From Chryseobacterium sp. Leaf180 (GTDB lineage Bacteria > Bacteroidota > Bacteroidia > Flavobacteriales > Weeksellaceae), in NCBI RefSeq assembly GCF_001424585.1, contig NZ_LMPJ01000012.1:87054-151053 (forward strand): a stretch of DNA of 64,000 nucleotides, read 5' to 3'. The position numbers and the translations under genes were made by a program. Positions 1 through 8,741 of the stretch are shown one piece after another (positions within the stretch are counted from its first letter, which is position 1; each line of letters starts with the position of its first letter). The notes under the pieces are model-generated. The model saw only the letters and a list, made by a program, of their open reading frames with translations, searched no databases and was not told the origin of the DNA.

Positions 1-818
1 GAAAAATCAGAGCGAAAATTGTTGCAGCGCCGATTCCGTAGATGAAAATATTGATCGATCCACCAGCAGGATTTGCTATGTGGATAAACGGATTGAAGCT
101 TGTGGTAAGCCCGTTAAACAGTTCGGGGAAAAGTATGTAAGTATCTTTTGTCGCGGAACCAACAGATTGATCTAGATAATTTTGATTAAAATAATTGATA
201 AAGAAAATCTGATATGGAATCACAAAAACTCCGGAAATAAGCGACGATGCAATCATGGCTTTTCCAGATGATTTTTTCCAGTTCATTATACCGAAAAAAT
301 CCGGTTCCGATCATAAAAAATAATGCGGTGTAGCGGATATTGTAAAGTACAATCAAAATTAATGAAAGGTAGATTACCGATGTTTTGAAACCGTATTTTT
401 TCTCAGTAATATTTCGGCAGATAAAGAGTAAAATAAAAATGAAAAGAAGCATTAAAGCTTCACTTAAGGTCGCTGCAAAAACACTCACGAAAGAAAAAAG
501 ACAGCACGTCATGAGTACTTCTCGAAGGAAAAAATTTTTCCATTTTGCAAATACGATTATACCTGATAAACAAAGAATTCCCAAAATTTTGCTGCTCCAG
601 AATTCGTCGCTTCCGAAAAAAGTAATCAGTTTAATTGCTAAAGGATATCCTGTTGGTGTAATCGTGTTATCAATTACCGGAAAAACGTGGGCAAATCTTA
701 TAAAGCGAATAGAATCAGGGCTTACGCGGCCTTTCTCATTAAGCAGAAAACGCAAAATGGTCATCACGATTACCGCGATGACCAAAATTATCTGAATATG
801 TTTTTCCTTTATTTTCAA
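1..818 (-). CDS. Multispanning membrane protein, GT-C glycosyltransferase-like, frameshifted and cut by the window edge
   Basis: The protein starts at 818 with a membrane helix (residues about 8-24) and then a short acidic loop followed by 'TPTGYPLAIKL', a layout resembling GT-C membrane glycosyltransferases such as the ArnT/PMT type; that assignment is tentative. The starting frame stops at 186. However, the frame one base over continues without a stop from about 293 to the edge of the window and gives a sensible membrane protein ('NWKKSSGK', 'IPYQIFFINYF', 'IFIYGIGAATIFA'). The switch falls on a run of six A at 294-299, where one base fewer would restore a single frame. It is the last gene of a minus-strand run that begins at the beta-lactamase. 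The C-terminus lies outside the window. Confidence 0.6.
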
Positions 819-829
819 ATGGAAAAGGT

Positions 830-1729
830 TTATTTTGCAAACATTTTTGCAACTTTTTCTGCTTTTTTACTTTCAGAATAATCGTAAAAACCTTCACCCG
901 ATTTTACACCAAGTTTACCGGCCATCACCATATTAACCAATAGCGGGTTTGGAGCATATTTTGGATTTTTAAAACCGTCGTACATCACATTCAAAATCGC
1001 CAGACAGACATCCAGACCGATAAAATCTGCAAGCTGAAGCGGTCCCATCGGATGCGCCATTCCGAGCTTCATCACTGTATCAATTTCTTCAACACCGGCA
1101 ACGCCATTGTATAAAGTTTCGATCGATTCATTAATCATCGGCATCAAAATTCTGTTGGCCACGAAACCGGGATAATCGTTCACTTCGACAGGAACTTTTC
1201 CCAGATTTTTGCTCATCTCGTAGATCGCATCAAATGTTTCTGCAGAAGTAGAGTAGCCTTTGATGATCTCCACCAACTTCATTATCGGAACCGGATTCAT
1301 AAAATGCATCCCAATTACTTTATCAGCTCTTTTTGTGGCAGCCGCAATTTTTGTGATTGAAATAGAAGAAGTATTGGTTGAAAGAATGCAGTTTGCGGGC
1401 GCAAATTCATCCATTTGTCCAAAAATTTTCAGTTTTAAATCCTGATTTTCAGTTGCAGCTTCTACCACAAGATCAGCTTCAGCCACGGCTGATTTCAAAT
1501 CTGTGAAAGTTTTAATGTTGCCAAGCGTCTCAGATTTTTTTTCTTCGGTAAGATTTCCTTTAGCAATGATTCGGTCCAGGTTAGTGGTGATGGTTTTCAG
1601 ACCTTTATCCAGCGCGTCCTGAGAAACATCCACAAGATGTACCGAAAATCCGCTCTGTGCAAAAGTGTGCGCAATACCGTTCCCCATTGTTCCCGCGCCA
1701 ATTACTACTACGTTTTTGATCATTTTCAT
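830..1729 (-). CDS. hbd: 3-hydroxybutyryl-CoA dehydrogenase
   Basis: This enzyme oxidises or reduces 3-hydroxyacyl-CoA / acetoacetyl-CoA with NAD(P), in fatty-acid, phenylacetate or butyrate metabolism in the cytoplasm. The 299-residue protein is full length for the family. A Rossmann glycine motif GAGTMG lies at 11-16, and the acidic end of the second strand is D34. The active-site NTS is at 119-121, and the His-Glu dyad is H142 in 'MHFMNP' and E154 in 'KLVEII'. The C-terminal helical domain carries 'GPLQLADFIGLD'. An in-frame Met at residue 3 is an alternative start. The gene follows a small secreted-protein gene with a one-base gap, so the two are probably co-transcribed. The symbol paaH would fit as well; no phenylacetate genes are nearby. 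Confidence 0.93.
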   Translation of the reverse strand: MKMIKNVVVIGAGTMGNGIAHTFAQSGFSVHLVDVSQDALDKGLKTITTNLDRIIAKGNLTEEKKSETLGNIKTFTDLKSAVAEADLVVEAATENQDLKLKIFGQMDEFAPANCILSTNTSSISITKIAAATKRADKVIGMHFMNPVPIMKLVEIIKGYSTSAETFDAIYEMSKNLGKVPVEVNDYPGFVANRILMPMINESIETLYNGVAGVEEIDTVMKLGMAHPMGPLQLADFIGLDVCLAILNVMYDGFKNPKYAPNPLLVNMVMAGKLGVKSGEGFYDYSESKKAEKVAKMFAK

Positions 1730-1730
1730 A

Positions 1731-2135
1731 TTATTTTAAAGGCATCAGATTTTTATCTTTTACTTCTGCCTGAGTGATAATTTTACTGCTTTCGAAATTC
1801 ACAATTCCGTCGCTGCTTTTATTTCTTGCGCTGTTTTGTTTTAAAATAGCGGTTTCCAGGCCTTTTATAAAGCTGCTTCTCTTAGATTTAGAAAAACTGT
1901 CGAGACCGATATAAAGATTGAATTCGCCTTCTCTACCCAAACCAGACTGCCTGAGAATTTCCATTGATTTCATCTTGTTTTTCTTCTGAAACTGCGAAAC
2001 ATACATCATCAAAGGCGCCGTTGAAGGCGTGCCGCAACAGATGCTCGCATAACTGATCTCAACGTACGATTTGCTTTTCTGTGCAAAAATAAAACTGCTG
2101 CAAACAATAGCAAGTGCCAAAACTGTTTTTTTCAT
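1731..2135 (-). CDS. Small secreted protein of unknown function
   Basis: I do not recognise a family. The 134-residue protein has a clear signal peptide ending at 'FIFAQ' (about residue 19), so the mature protein is periplasmic or exported. The mature part holds a Cys-Cys pair near its start ('ASICCGTPS') and is otherwise Ser/Lys-rich with no membrane segment. A cysteine pair in an oxidising compartment suggests a disulfide or metal site, but this is only inference. It lies 24 bases downstream of the beta-lactamase gene and one base upstream of hbd on the same strand. Confidence 0.75.
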   Translation of the reverse strand: MKKTVLALAIVCSSFIFAQKSKSYVEISYASICCGTPSTAPLMMYVSQFQKKNKMKSMEILRQSGLGREGEFNLYIGLDSFSKSKRSSFIKGLETAILKQNSARNKSSDGIVNFESSKIITQAEVKDKNLMPLK

Positions 2136-2159
2136 AGCCTTAAAATTAAGATTAAAAAT

Positions 2160-3038
2160 TTATTTACTTAAGAGATCATAAAATACTTTCGAAATATCTG
2201 CAATAATGCCGCAGTTTACTTCAGCAGTTTCTGTAGAATCACTTATTAACACAGCGATCGCGTAATGTTTGCCATTTGGTAAAGTTACGATTCCCATATC
2301 ATTTTCTGCGATTGTAAGACCTTCATTATCTTTTCCGGAAGAACCGGTTTTATGCGCTACCCGAACATTTTTTGGCAACCAGCCTTTTAATTTGTTGGCG
2401 CCAGTCGATGTAGAAAGCATCGTATTCATCAGAAACTCTGTTGATTTTCTGCTGATGATTTTGTTTTCATAAAAACTTTTCAGAAGGCGCACAGCAGATT
2501 TTGTGCTGGAAAAATTTTCGTACATATTTTTCCGGTCCTGCTGCATGGCTTCCTCATTGACTTTGATCTGAAAATCTTTTACGCCTTTAGAATCCATAAA
2601 TTTCTGCACTGTTTCGGTTCCGCCAATCAGCTTCAAAAGTTTATCGCAGCCGTTGTTATCGCTCTGCGCAACGGTATATTCGAGTAGTTCTGCCAAAGTC
2701 AGTTCCACATCGCCTTTCGGAAATTTCTCACGGATTGGCGACCATGTATCGGGAATCATTTCAGCATCAGTTAAAATAACTTTTTGATCTAAAGCCAATT
2801 CGCCTTCGTCAACCAAATGAAGAACTGTTGCCGCAATATGAAATTTAAAAACGCTGAGCAAAGGAAGTTTAGCATCGCCGTTTTTATCAAATGAATATTC
2901 TTTTTCGAAACCCAAAACAGAGACCGCAACTGTCGCTTTTTTATCATATAGAATTTTGCTGACATCCATTTGTGTACTGCGGATCTGCCCAAAACAAAAC
3001 CCCGAAATCAGCAGAAATATAACTGTAATTTTTTTCAT
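2160..3038 (-). CDS. bla: Class A beta-lactamase, subclass A2 (PER/VEB/CGA-like)
   Basis: A serine beta-lactamase, exported to the periplasm by a signal peptide ending at 'CFGQ' (about residue 18), that would hydrolyse penicillins and cephalosporins. All catalytic motifs are present: S62-V-F-K65 (SxxK), S126-D-N128 (SDN), the omega-loop general base E162 in 'NEEAM', and K230-T-G232 (KTG). The omega loop 'NEEAMQQDRKN' matches the spacing of the PER/VEB-type enzymes rather than TEM-type. Chromosomal enzymes of this subclass (CGA, CIA, CME) are known from Chryseobacterium and Elizabethkingia. At 292 residues the length is normal. No AmpR-like regulator is adjacent. Confidence 0.92.
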   Translation of the reverse strand: MKKITVIFLLISGFCFGQIRSTQMDVSKILYDKKATVAVSVLGFEKEYSFDKNGDAKLPLLSVFKFHIAATVLHLVDEGELALDQKVILTDAEMIPDTWSPIREKFPKGDVELTLAELLEYTVAQSDNNGCDKLLKLIGGTETVQKFMDSKGVKDFQIKVNEEAMQQDRKNMYENFSSTKSAVRLLKSFYENKIISRKSTEFLMNTMLSTSTGANKLKGWLPKNVRVAHKTGSSGKDNEGLTIAENDMGIVTLPNGKHYAIAVLISDSTETAEVNCGIIADISKVFYDLLSK

Positions 3039-3114
3039 GTTCAGATATAAAAATTCCTTCTTTACATGATAAGATCGTGAGAAATCAAAATGTTAAAAGA
3101 AGGAATATAAAAAT

Positions 3115-3576
3115 TTACATAGTTGCGCTTCCCATCGCTGCTACCATTACAAAAACCATTGCCAGAATGTAGAATGCGATCATCACGATAATTAAAATTC
3201 CCATAAACTTGTAATGAGATTTCAAAAACTCGAATGCTTTCGTCAGACTTGCCTGATTGTTTGCTGTAAGAGCATTTCTCATATTTGAAGAAAAACGGTA
3301 CAGATAGCTTATCGGAAAATAGTAAAAAACGGCAAACAAAAGATAGATGATTCCGATCATCATGCCGCCGCCAAAAGGCATCATTGAACTTCCCATCGCC
3401 CCAACCGTAGCACCAAAGAAGATAAAAAATAAAGCACCAAGTACCATAAAAGCGAGACCGATGTAGCCAAGAATTGCTAAAAATGAGGTCCATTTTGCCG
3501 CTTCCAAAAGAAAGGTTTTTGAAGCGTTGTCGATTTTTAGTTCGTCGAACTGTTCAAAAGGAGATTTTGTTTCCAT
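3115..3576 (-). CDS. DUF5362 family membrane protein
   Basis: A 153-residue integral membrane protein with four predicted helices (about 31-55, 70-95 and two near the C-terminus) and a Gly/Met-rich loop 'GSSMMPFGGGMM'. Its layout matches the DUF5362 family of Bacteroidota, which has no assigned function. The soluble N-terminus ('SPFEQFDELKID') precedes the first helix. It stands alone between the beta-lactamase and the M23 peptidase on the same strand. Confidence 0.7.
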   Translation of the reverse strand: METKSPFEQFDELKIDNASKTFLLEAAKWTSFLAILGYIGLAFMVLGALFFIFFGATVGAMGSSMMPFGGGMMIGIIYLLFAVFYYFPISYLYRFSSNMRNALTANNQASLTKAFEFLKSHYKFMGILIIVMIAFYILAMVFVMVAAMGSATM

Positions 3577-3659
3577 AGTTTATTTATATAATTTATTCGT
3601 TGCGGAATTTACATAAAATATCAATTAGTTCGGCGTCTGATAAAGGATTTTTATAAAAA

Positions 3660-4478
3660 TTATTCTGTTCTAGAATAGGTTTTGCCTTGTTCGAGCAGCG
3701 TACCAGCATTATGAGCAGATGTCTTAAACTTGGTTTTGATGTAATTACGCTCGCCGTTCATCTTATTTTTAAACACTGAAAAGTGAAGATGCGGACCTTT
3801 TGCCCAGCCGGTACCACCACTGTATCCCATCAGCTGACCTTTTTTTACAGAATCATTTACTTTTACTGCAGTTCCGTTTTTATTAAGGTGAACATATTCT
3901 GCAAAACTTCCGTCAGAATGCAGGATCATGATTTGATTATTGTATCGTGCACAGTCTTTCGTCAGACAGCTTTTATCATTTTGATCAACAACTTTTACCA
4001 CAATTCCTTCTCGTGCTGAAAATACTTTTTCGCCAGGTTTCATATTAAAATCAAGCGAGAAAGAATTTTGATGCGAAAAATTTCCATTGTAACCCTGATC
4101 TATGCGGTATTCTTTTTTAATGTCGAAAGGTAAACTGTAGATGTAATTTTCATCAAATGTCTGATCATTGACGTCTCCCATCATGCTGTATACATTGTAA
4201 GAAAATTTCGTTAGTAATCTCTTATTAATATGTTTCAGTTCGCTGATGACATTCTTTTTTGAGTTTGCTTTAAAGATGAGAATCTTTTTATTTTCAGCAG
4301 ACGAGCTCATATTTTCTGCTGTGTAACTATATTCAAAAGATGCAGGCGCAGCTTCTTCATTATCGGCGTAAATGACAAACATGTCACCGACTTTTTCGCG
4401 ATACACTTTAGTTTTTATAGAATCCTGCGAAAAAATCTGAACCGAGATAAAAAGGAAAACAAATAAAAGTATTCTCAT
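3660..4478 (-). CDS. Secreted M23 family metallopeptidase
   Basis: This is a zinc peptidase of the lysostaphin/LytM type, expected to cut peptidoglycan cross-links in the periplasm. The signal peptide ends near residue 18 ('IFSQD'). The M23 metal and catalytic residues are visible: H136 and D143 in 'HQNSFSLDF', H197 in 'YVHLN', and H230-L-H232 in 'GPHLHF'. The first 120 residues are a poorly conserved prodomain-like region. The gene starts 3 bases after the stop of the upstream Gfo/Idh/MocA gene, so the two are co-transcribed. Four cysteine-containing residues around 171-176 could form a loop disulfide. At 272 residues it has no LysM or SH3 anchoring domain. Confidence 0.88.
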   Translation of the reverse strand: MRILLFVFLFISVQIFSQDSIKTKVYREKVGDMFVIYADNEEAAPASFEYSYTAENMSSSAENKKILIFKANSKKNVISELKHINKRLLTKFSYNVYSMMGDVNDQTFDENYIYSLPFDIKKEYRIDQGYNGNFSHQNSFSLDFNMKPGEKVFSAREGIVVKVVDQNDKSCLTKDCARYNNQIMILHSDGSFAEYVHLNKNGTAVKVNDSVKKGQLMGYSGGTGWAKGPHLHFSVFKNKMNGERNYIKTKFKTSAHNAGTLLEQGKTYSRTE

Positions 4479-4481
4479 TTT

Positions 4482-5444
4482 TCACTGTATTAATTTCATA
4501 ATCTCCAATGCCACTTTTAAAGCCTCTGTTCCGTCTTCGAGTGACACTTCCACGTTTTTGTTTTCAGCAATGGCTTTCGCGAAAGAATTAAGTTCGTCTA
4601 AAATCGCATTGTTAGGCTGAATACTTGGATATTCAAATAAAATCTGATTTTTTTCGCCTTCCGCATTTTCAATAATCATATCAAAAGGTGTTGCAACCTC
4701 AGGCGCTTCCTGCATGCGGATTACTTCAGCTTTTTTCTCTAGGAAATCAACCGAAATGTATGCGTCTTTCTGGAAGAAACGGCTTTTTCGCATCGCTTTC
4801 ATTGATATTCTTGAAGTCGTAAGATTGGCAACACAACCGTTTTCAAACTCGATTCGGGCATTCGAAATGTCGGGACTTTTACTCACGACACAAACGCCGC
4901 TCGCGTGAATATTTTTCACCGGAGATTTTACCACGCTCAGGAGAATATCAAGATCATGAATCATCAGATCCAAAACAACAGAAACATCGGTACCGCGCGG
5001 ATTAAATTCTGCCAGACGGTGAATCTCAATAAACATCGGGTTTTTGATGTAATCTTTTGCACCGATAAATGCCGGATTATATCTTTCAACGTGCCCAACC
5101 TGAGCTTTGATGTTGTTTTCGCGGCATTTCTGTACAATTTCTTCTGCCTGCTCCAGCGTTTGCGTCACCGGTTTTTCAATGAAAAAATGCAGGCCTTTTT
5201 CTATAGCTTTTAAAGCGTAATCGTAATGATAAAGTGTCGGCGTTACGATATCCAGGACTTCAATTTGGTCTAAAAGTTCGTCGAGATTTTCAAAAAAAGG
5301 ATAACCTGAATCTGCTTCCAGCTTTCTGCCGTTTTCGACATCTTTGTCATGAAATCCCACAAAATCGTATTGATCCGACTCATTTAAAAGCCGCAAATGT
5401 ATTTTTCCCAAATGTCCGGCGCCTACCAAACCTGCTTTCAACAT
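4482..5444 (-). CDS. Gfo/Idh/MocA family oxidoreductase
   Basis: An NAD(P)-dependent sugar or inositol dehydrogenase-like enzyme of the cytoplasm. The N-terminal Rossmann motif is 'GLVGAGHLGKIH', the family signature 'EKP' follows at about 92-94 ('FFIEKPVTQT'), and the C-terminal alpha/beta domain contains 'VVLDLMIHDLDILL' with the usual conserved histidine. The 320-residue length is normal. The substrate cannot be read from sequence; close relatives act on UDP-N-acetylhexosamine derivatives or inositol. It leads a two-gene operon with the M23 peptidase downstream, which would fit a cell-envelope role, though this is inference only. Confidence 0.88.
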   Translation of the reverse strand: MLKAGLVGAGHLGKIHLRLLNESDQYDFVGFHDKDVENGRKLEADSGYPFFENLDELLDQIEVLDIVTPTLYHYDYALKAIEKGLHFFIEKPVTQTLEQAEEIVQKCRENNIKAQVGHVERYNPAFIGAKDYIKNPMFIEIHRLAEFNPRGTDVSVVLDLMIHDLDILLSVVKSPVKNIHASGVCVVSKSPDISNARIEFENGCVANLTTSRISMKAMRKSRFFQKDAYISVDFLEKKAEVIRMQEAPEVATPFDMIIENAEGEKNQILFEYPSIQPNNAILDELNSFAKAIAENKNVEVSLEDGTEALKVALEIMKLIQ

Positions 5445-5547
5445 AGTTTTTTAATTTTCGTAAAGATATAAATTAGCCGTCAGTTTTTTTACAGGAAATT
5501 TTTAGCACAAAACGTCTGTCAATACCTATTTTTACTTTGCTAATTGT

Positions 5548-5555
5548 TATTTTTG
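5548..5555 (+). promoter_or_regulatory. Candidate -7 promoter element for pcm
   Basis: TATTTTTG matches the Bacteroidota -7 consensus TAnnTTTG, 46 bases before the start codon of the methyltransferase gene. No good -33 TTG stands at the expected distance, so the call is tentative. Confidence 0.4.
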
Positions 5556-5601
5556 TCTTAAATCAGTTCAACTACGAACAAATTCAGAAAGAAAAAAAAG
5601 C

Positions 5602-6252
5602 ATGCAGGATACCTTCGTACACAAAGGAAAGAGGAAAATTTTAACCGAATATCTCCGCGAGAAAATAGGAATATCTGACCGTGACGTACTTGCAGCGATG
5701 AATGCGGTTCCGAGACATTTATTTATCGAAAGTATTTTTGAAGACTTTGCGTATGAAGACCGCGCGTTTCCGATTTTGGCGCATCAGACGATCTCGCATC
5801 CTTCGACGGTGGCCGAGCAAACCGAACTTCTCATGTTGAAACCTGGCGAAAAGGTATTGGAAATCGGAACTGGTTGCGGTTATCAGACCGCCGTTTTGCT
5901 GGCAATGAAAACTTTGGTTTACACAGTGGAGCGCCAGAAAGACCTTTTTGATTACGCTAAAACGAAATTCCGGGAGCTCAATCTTTCGCCTAAATTTCAG
6001 AGTTTTGGTGATGGTTTTGCCGGTTTGCCGACTTTTGCGCCTTTCGATAAAATTATTGTGACATGTGGCGCTTCAGTTTTGCCGACCGAACTTTTAAAAC
6101 AGCTGAAAATCGGGGGCGTGATGGTCATTCCGCTTGGGCCGACGAATGAGCAGGTTTTGTTTCGTTTTACTAAAAAGTCAGATTCAGAAATTGAAAAAGA
6201 AGAATTTGGGGCGTATAAATTTGTGCCGATGTTGAAAAATACCAATCTATAA
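5602..6252 (+). CDS. pcm: Protein-L-isoaspartate O-methyltransferase
   Basis: This enzyme methylates L-isoaspartyl residues in damaged proteins with S-adenosylmethionine so that they can revert to aspartate. The 216-residue length is normal. The PCMT signature is present: 'QTISHPSTVA' containing the conserved substrate-site Ser/Thr, the SAM motif I 'EIGTGCGYQTAVL', and the later 'VTCGASVLP'. The start at 5602 is the only ATG before the conserved 'FVHKGKRKILTEYLREK'. It is divergent from the Gfo/Idh/MocA gene and probably has its own promoter. A DUF1801 gene follows 38 bases downstream. Confidence 0.95.
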   Translation: MQDTFVHKGKRKILTEYLREKIGISDRDVLAAMNAVPRHLFIESIFEDFAYEDRAFPILAHQTISHPSTVAEQTELLMLKPGEKVLEIGTGCGYQTAVLLAMKTLVYTVERQKDLFDYAKTKFRELNLSPKFQSFGDGFAGLPTFAPFDKIIVTCGASVLPTELLKQLKIGGVMVIPLGPTNEQVLFRFTKKSDSEIEKEEFGAYKFVPMLKNTNL

Positions 6253-6290
6253 TTTCGGTTATTCAAAAAAGATTTTCAAATTTCAATAAT

Positions 6291-6683
6291 ATGAATTCAG
6301 ACATCCAAAAATACATTGCATCTCAAACGGAATCTGATCAGCTTATCTGCGAAAGATTAATAAAAATAATCAGTGAAAATGTGACGGAAGCAGAATCGAA
6401 AATCTGGCACGCGCATCCAGTTTGGTTTTTGGATGAAAATCCTGTTGTAGGTTTCAGCAAACAGAAAAAAGGCATTCGTCTTATGTTTTGGAGCGGAAAG
6501 TCTTTTAATGAAGAAAAACTAAATGTACTCGGAGTAAAATTTCAGGATGCGTCGATATTTTATAATGAAAAGAATGAAATCGAAGAAGCTGATTTGAAAA
6601 GATGGCTCGAAAAATCACGAGAAATTCAGTGGGATTATAAAAATCTGGTGAAAAGAAAAGGTGAACTGATCAGGCTTAATTAA
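6291..6683 (+). CDS. DUF1801 domain-containing protein
   Basis: A 130-residue cytoplasmic protein with the DUF1801 (YdhG-like) fold. Visible landmarks are 'IWHAHPVWFLDENPVVGFSKQKKG' in shorter conserved pieces (the 'HPVWF' and 'VVGFS' motifs) and the hydrophobic 'IRLMFWSG'. No catalytic role is established for the family; some relatives bind iron. It sits between pcm and a hydroxyacid dehydrogenase in the same direction with short gaps, so it may share their transcript. Confidence 0.75.
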   Translation: MNSDIQKYIASQTESDQLICERLIKIISENVTEAESKIWHAHPVWFLDENPVVGFSKQKKGIRLMFWSGKSFNEEKLNVLGVKFQDASIFYNEKNEIEEADLKRWLEKSREIQWDYKNLVKRKGELIRLN

Positions 6684-6738
6684 TATACAAAAGACCATTT
6701 CGGAATAAAAATTGACTTTCAAGAGTGAAAATTTAGAG

Positions 6739-7710
6739 ATGAAAGTTTTTATTAACAGACCGATTCCAGAGATCGGCATGAAGATGCTGAAAGATGCCGG
6801 TTTACAAATTATCATACCCGAAAATCCGCATCTGGAGCCGGATGAATGGATTTCTTACTGCAAAGATGCCGATGCAATTCTCAATGTGGGACAAAATGAT
6901 TTTGATGCCGATTTCTTCGAAAAATGTCCCAATATTAAAGCAATTGCACTTTTCAGTGTGGGTTTTGATTCTGTTGATATTGAATATGCGACCGCAAAAA
7001 AAATTCCGGTAGGAAATACGCCAGATGTTTTGACGACCGCGACAGCAGATATTGCTTTTCTCCTGATGCAGTCGGTGGCGCGAAAAGCAAGTTATTATTT
7101 CGACAGAATCCGGAAAGACGAATGGGGAACTTTCAACCCAATGCACGAACTCGGGCAGGAGCTTGACGGAAAAACCCTGGGCATTTTTGGTCTCGGAAGA
7201 ATAGGAATGGTAATGGCAGAGCGTTGCCGCAAAGCTTTTGGGATGAATATTATTTATCATAAAAGAAATCAGAATAAAGAAGCAGAAGAAAAACTGGATG
7301 CAAAATATGTTTCTTTTGGTGAGCTTCTTGAGAAATCTGATGTTTTGAGTATTCATGCAAGTTTTAATGATGAACACGCAGGAAAATTTAATAAAGAAAC
7401 TTTTAAGAAAATGAAACCGAACGCGATTTTCATCAACACAGCGCGCGGCGGTTTTCACGATCAGAAAGATTTGTGCGAATCTTTACAAAATAAGGAAATC
7501 TGGGGCGCAGGTTTTGATGTGACGAATCCTGAGCCGATGGATGCTGATGATCCTATTCTCAAACTTTCAAATGTCTGCGTTTTGCCGCACATCGGTTCGG
7601 CAACCGTAGAAGCAAGAAACGGAATGGCAAAATATGCTGCCGAAAATATGATCGCATTTTCCAGAGGTGAAAAAATGCCACACTGCGCCAATCCGCAGGT
7701 TTACGGTTAA
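6739..7710 (+). CDS. D-isomer-specific 2-hydroxyacid dehydrogenase
   Basis: An NAD(P)-linked enzyme that interconverts 2-oxo acids and D-2-hydroxyacids, most like the glyoxylate/hydroxypyruvate (D-glycerate dehydrogenase) group. The nucleotide motif 'GIFGLGRIGMVMAERC', the substrate/NAD arginine region 'NTARGG', and the catalytic Glu and His ('EPMDADDP' and 'LPHIGSA') are all visible. I take the ATG at 6739 as start because the protein there begins MKVFINRPIP, the usual first strand. An upstream in-frame TTG at 6712 would add nine residues without family support. This gives 323 residues, which is normal. Confidence 0.9.
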   Translation: MKVFINRPIPEIGMKMLKDAGLQIIIPENPHLEPDEWISYCKDADAILNVGQNDFDADFFEKCPNIKAIALFSVGFDSVDIEYATAKKIPVGNTPDVLTTATADIAFLLMQSVARKASYYFDRIRKDEWGTFNPMHELGQELDGKTLGIFGLGRIGMVMAERCRKAFGMNIIYHKRNQNKEAEEKLDAKYVSFGELLEKSDVLSIHASFNDEHAGKFNKETFKKMKPNAIFINTARGGFHDQKDLCESLQNKEIWGAGFDVTNPEPMDADDPILKLSNVCVLPHIGSATVEARNGMAKYAAENMIAFSRGEKMPHCANPQVYG

Positions 7711-7788
7711 AAGGTAAAATATTTTATTATAAATGAATTTCTTGGAATCATTTTTGACTTACACCAATCAAATCAAAAGATAAATAAT

Positions 7789-8091
7789 ATGGAAACCGAA
7801 GACAACAGCTACGAGCAGGAAAGAAAATTAGAGGAAATGGATTACAGCCCAAGCGAAGATATATTTAACCGCGAAGAGCACATTCCGTTAGACGGAGATG
7901 GAAATCCAATTACCAATCCGGCACATTTGAATGACGAAATGCCATACGGACTTGATATTCCGGGAGCCGAAGATGATGATAATTTTGAACAGATTATCGA
8001 TCAGCTGCCAGACGAAAACTCCGACCGATTTGGCATCAGCGATCATACATCAGAAGATATGGAAGACGAAACCGACAACATCATTTTCTAA
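7789..8091 (+). CDS. Small acidic conserved hypothetical protein
   Basis: I do not recognise a characterised family. The 100-residue product is strongly acidic (Asp/Glu-rich throughout) with no membrane segment or signal peptide and few aromatic residues. Segments such as 'EEHIPLDGDGNPI' and 'MPYGLDIPGAEDDD' look ordered and conserved, so it is probably real. It is followed six bases later by a strong terminator, and a purine-poor leader precedes the ATG. An acidic, soluble protein of this size could bind a basic partner, but nothing in the context names one. Confidence 0.7.
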   Translation: METEDNSYEQERKLEEMDYSPSEDIFNREEHIPLDGDGNPITNPAHLNDEMPYGLDIPGAEDDDNFEQIIDQLPDENSDRFGISDHTSEDMEDETDNIIF

Positions 8092-8100
8092 CAAATAAAA

Positions 8101-8128
8101 AACCTTACAGATTCTGTAAGGTTTTTTT
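8101..8128 (+). terminator. Rho-independent terminator after the acidic protein gene
   Basis: A perfect 10-bp stem (8101-8110 with 8114-8123) closes a three-base loop and is followed by a run of T. It lies between convergent genes and A-rich sequence precedes it, so it may work in both directions. Confidence 0.9.
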
Positions 8129-8147
8129 CATCCTGTGTTTTTAGAGT

Positions 8148-8576
8148 TTAATCTACTTTATTCTTTACTTCTTTTGCCGTTTTCTCAACTTGCTCCAGCT
8201 GTTGTTCAGCAGCTTCTGTTTTTCCGTTCAGTACTTTGTTGGCTCCTTTCATATCGCCGTCTGTACTTCTGATTTCTTTTCCTGTGTTCGCCTGAATATT
8301 TTTCACCTGCATTTTCAGTTCGTCAAGTTTTTTCTGAGCAGCGTCTACCAAAACCTGATCTCCTTTTGCTTTTGCATCGTCAAGTTCTTTCTGAGCTTTA
8401 TTGATTTCTTCCTGTGCATCTTCAGCGTTTTCGTTCAAATCTTTCTGAGCCTCGGCTACGTTTTCACCTGTTACCGTTTCTACGTCTGTGGTAACCACTT
8501 CAGGTTTAGAATTATTGTTACAAGATACCGTGAAGGCAAGAGCGGCGATAGCCAGCGTTAATGTTACTTTTTTCAT
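8148..8576 (-). CDS. Putative lipoprotein with coiled-coil body
   Basis: The 142-residue protein begins with a lipoprotein-type signal, 'FTVSC' with C19 as the probable lipidated cysteine, so it should be anchored to a membrane. From about residue 40 onward it is a long amphipathic helix rich in Ala, Glu, Lys and Gln ('EAQKDLNENAEDAQEEI', 'AQKELDDAKAKGD') that is likely to form a coiled coil. The overall look is that of an Lpp-like or stress-related envelope lipoprotein, but I cannot name a family. The gene is monocistronic and converges on the acidic-protein gene. Confidence 0.75.
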   Translation of the reverse strand: MKKVTLTLAIAALAFTVSCNNNSKPEVVTTDVETVTGENVAEAQKDLNENAEDAQEEINKAQKELDDAKAKGDQVLVDAAQKKLDELKMQVKNIQANTGKEIRSTDGDMKGANKVLNGKTEAAEQQLEQVEKTAKEVKNKVD

Positions 8577-8741
8577 AATAGTTTAAATTTTCGAAAATAG
8601 GGTATGCAATAAAACTGCCGATTTTTATTTCGCCCAAAAATTTTATGCGAAAACTGTTGCGACGGGTATTTCAGCTAAGTTTGAGGCGGAATTTTTTTAA
8701 GTTTTATGTATCTTTAAAACTTTGAAAATCGAAACTTCATT

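Noticed and set aside
3062..3493. 143-codon minus-strand frame overlapping the DUF5362 gene
   Set aside because: It lies in another frame of a gene with clear membrane helices, and its Trp/Phe/Arg-rich text is typical of a shadow.
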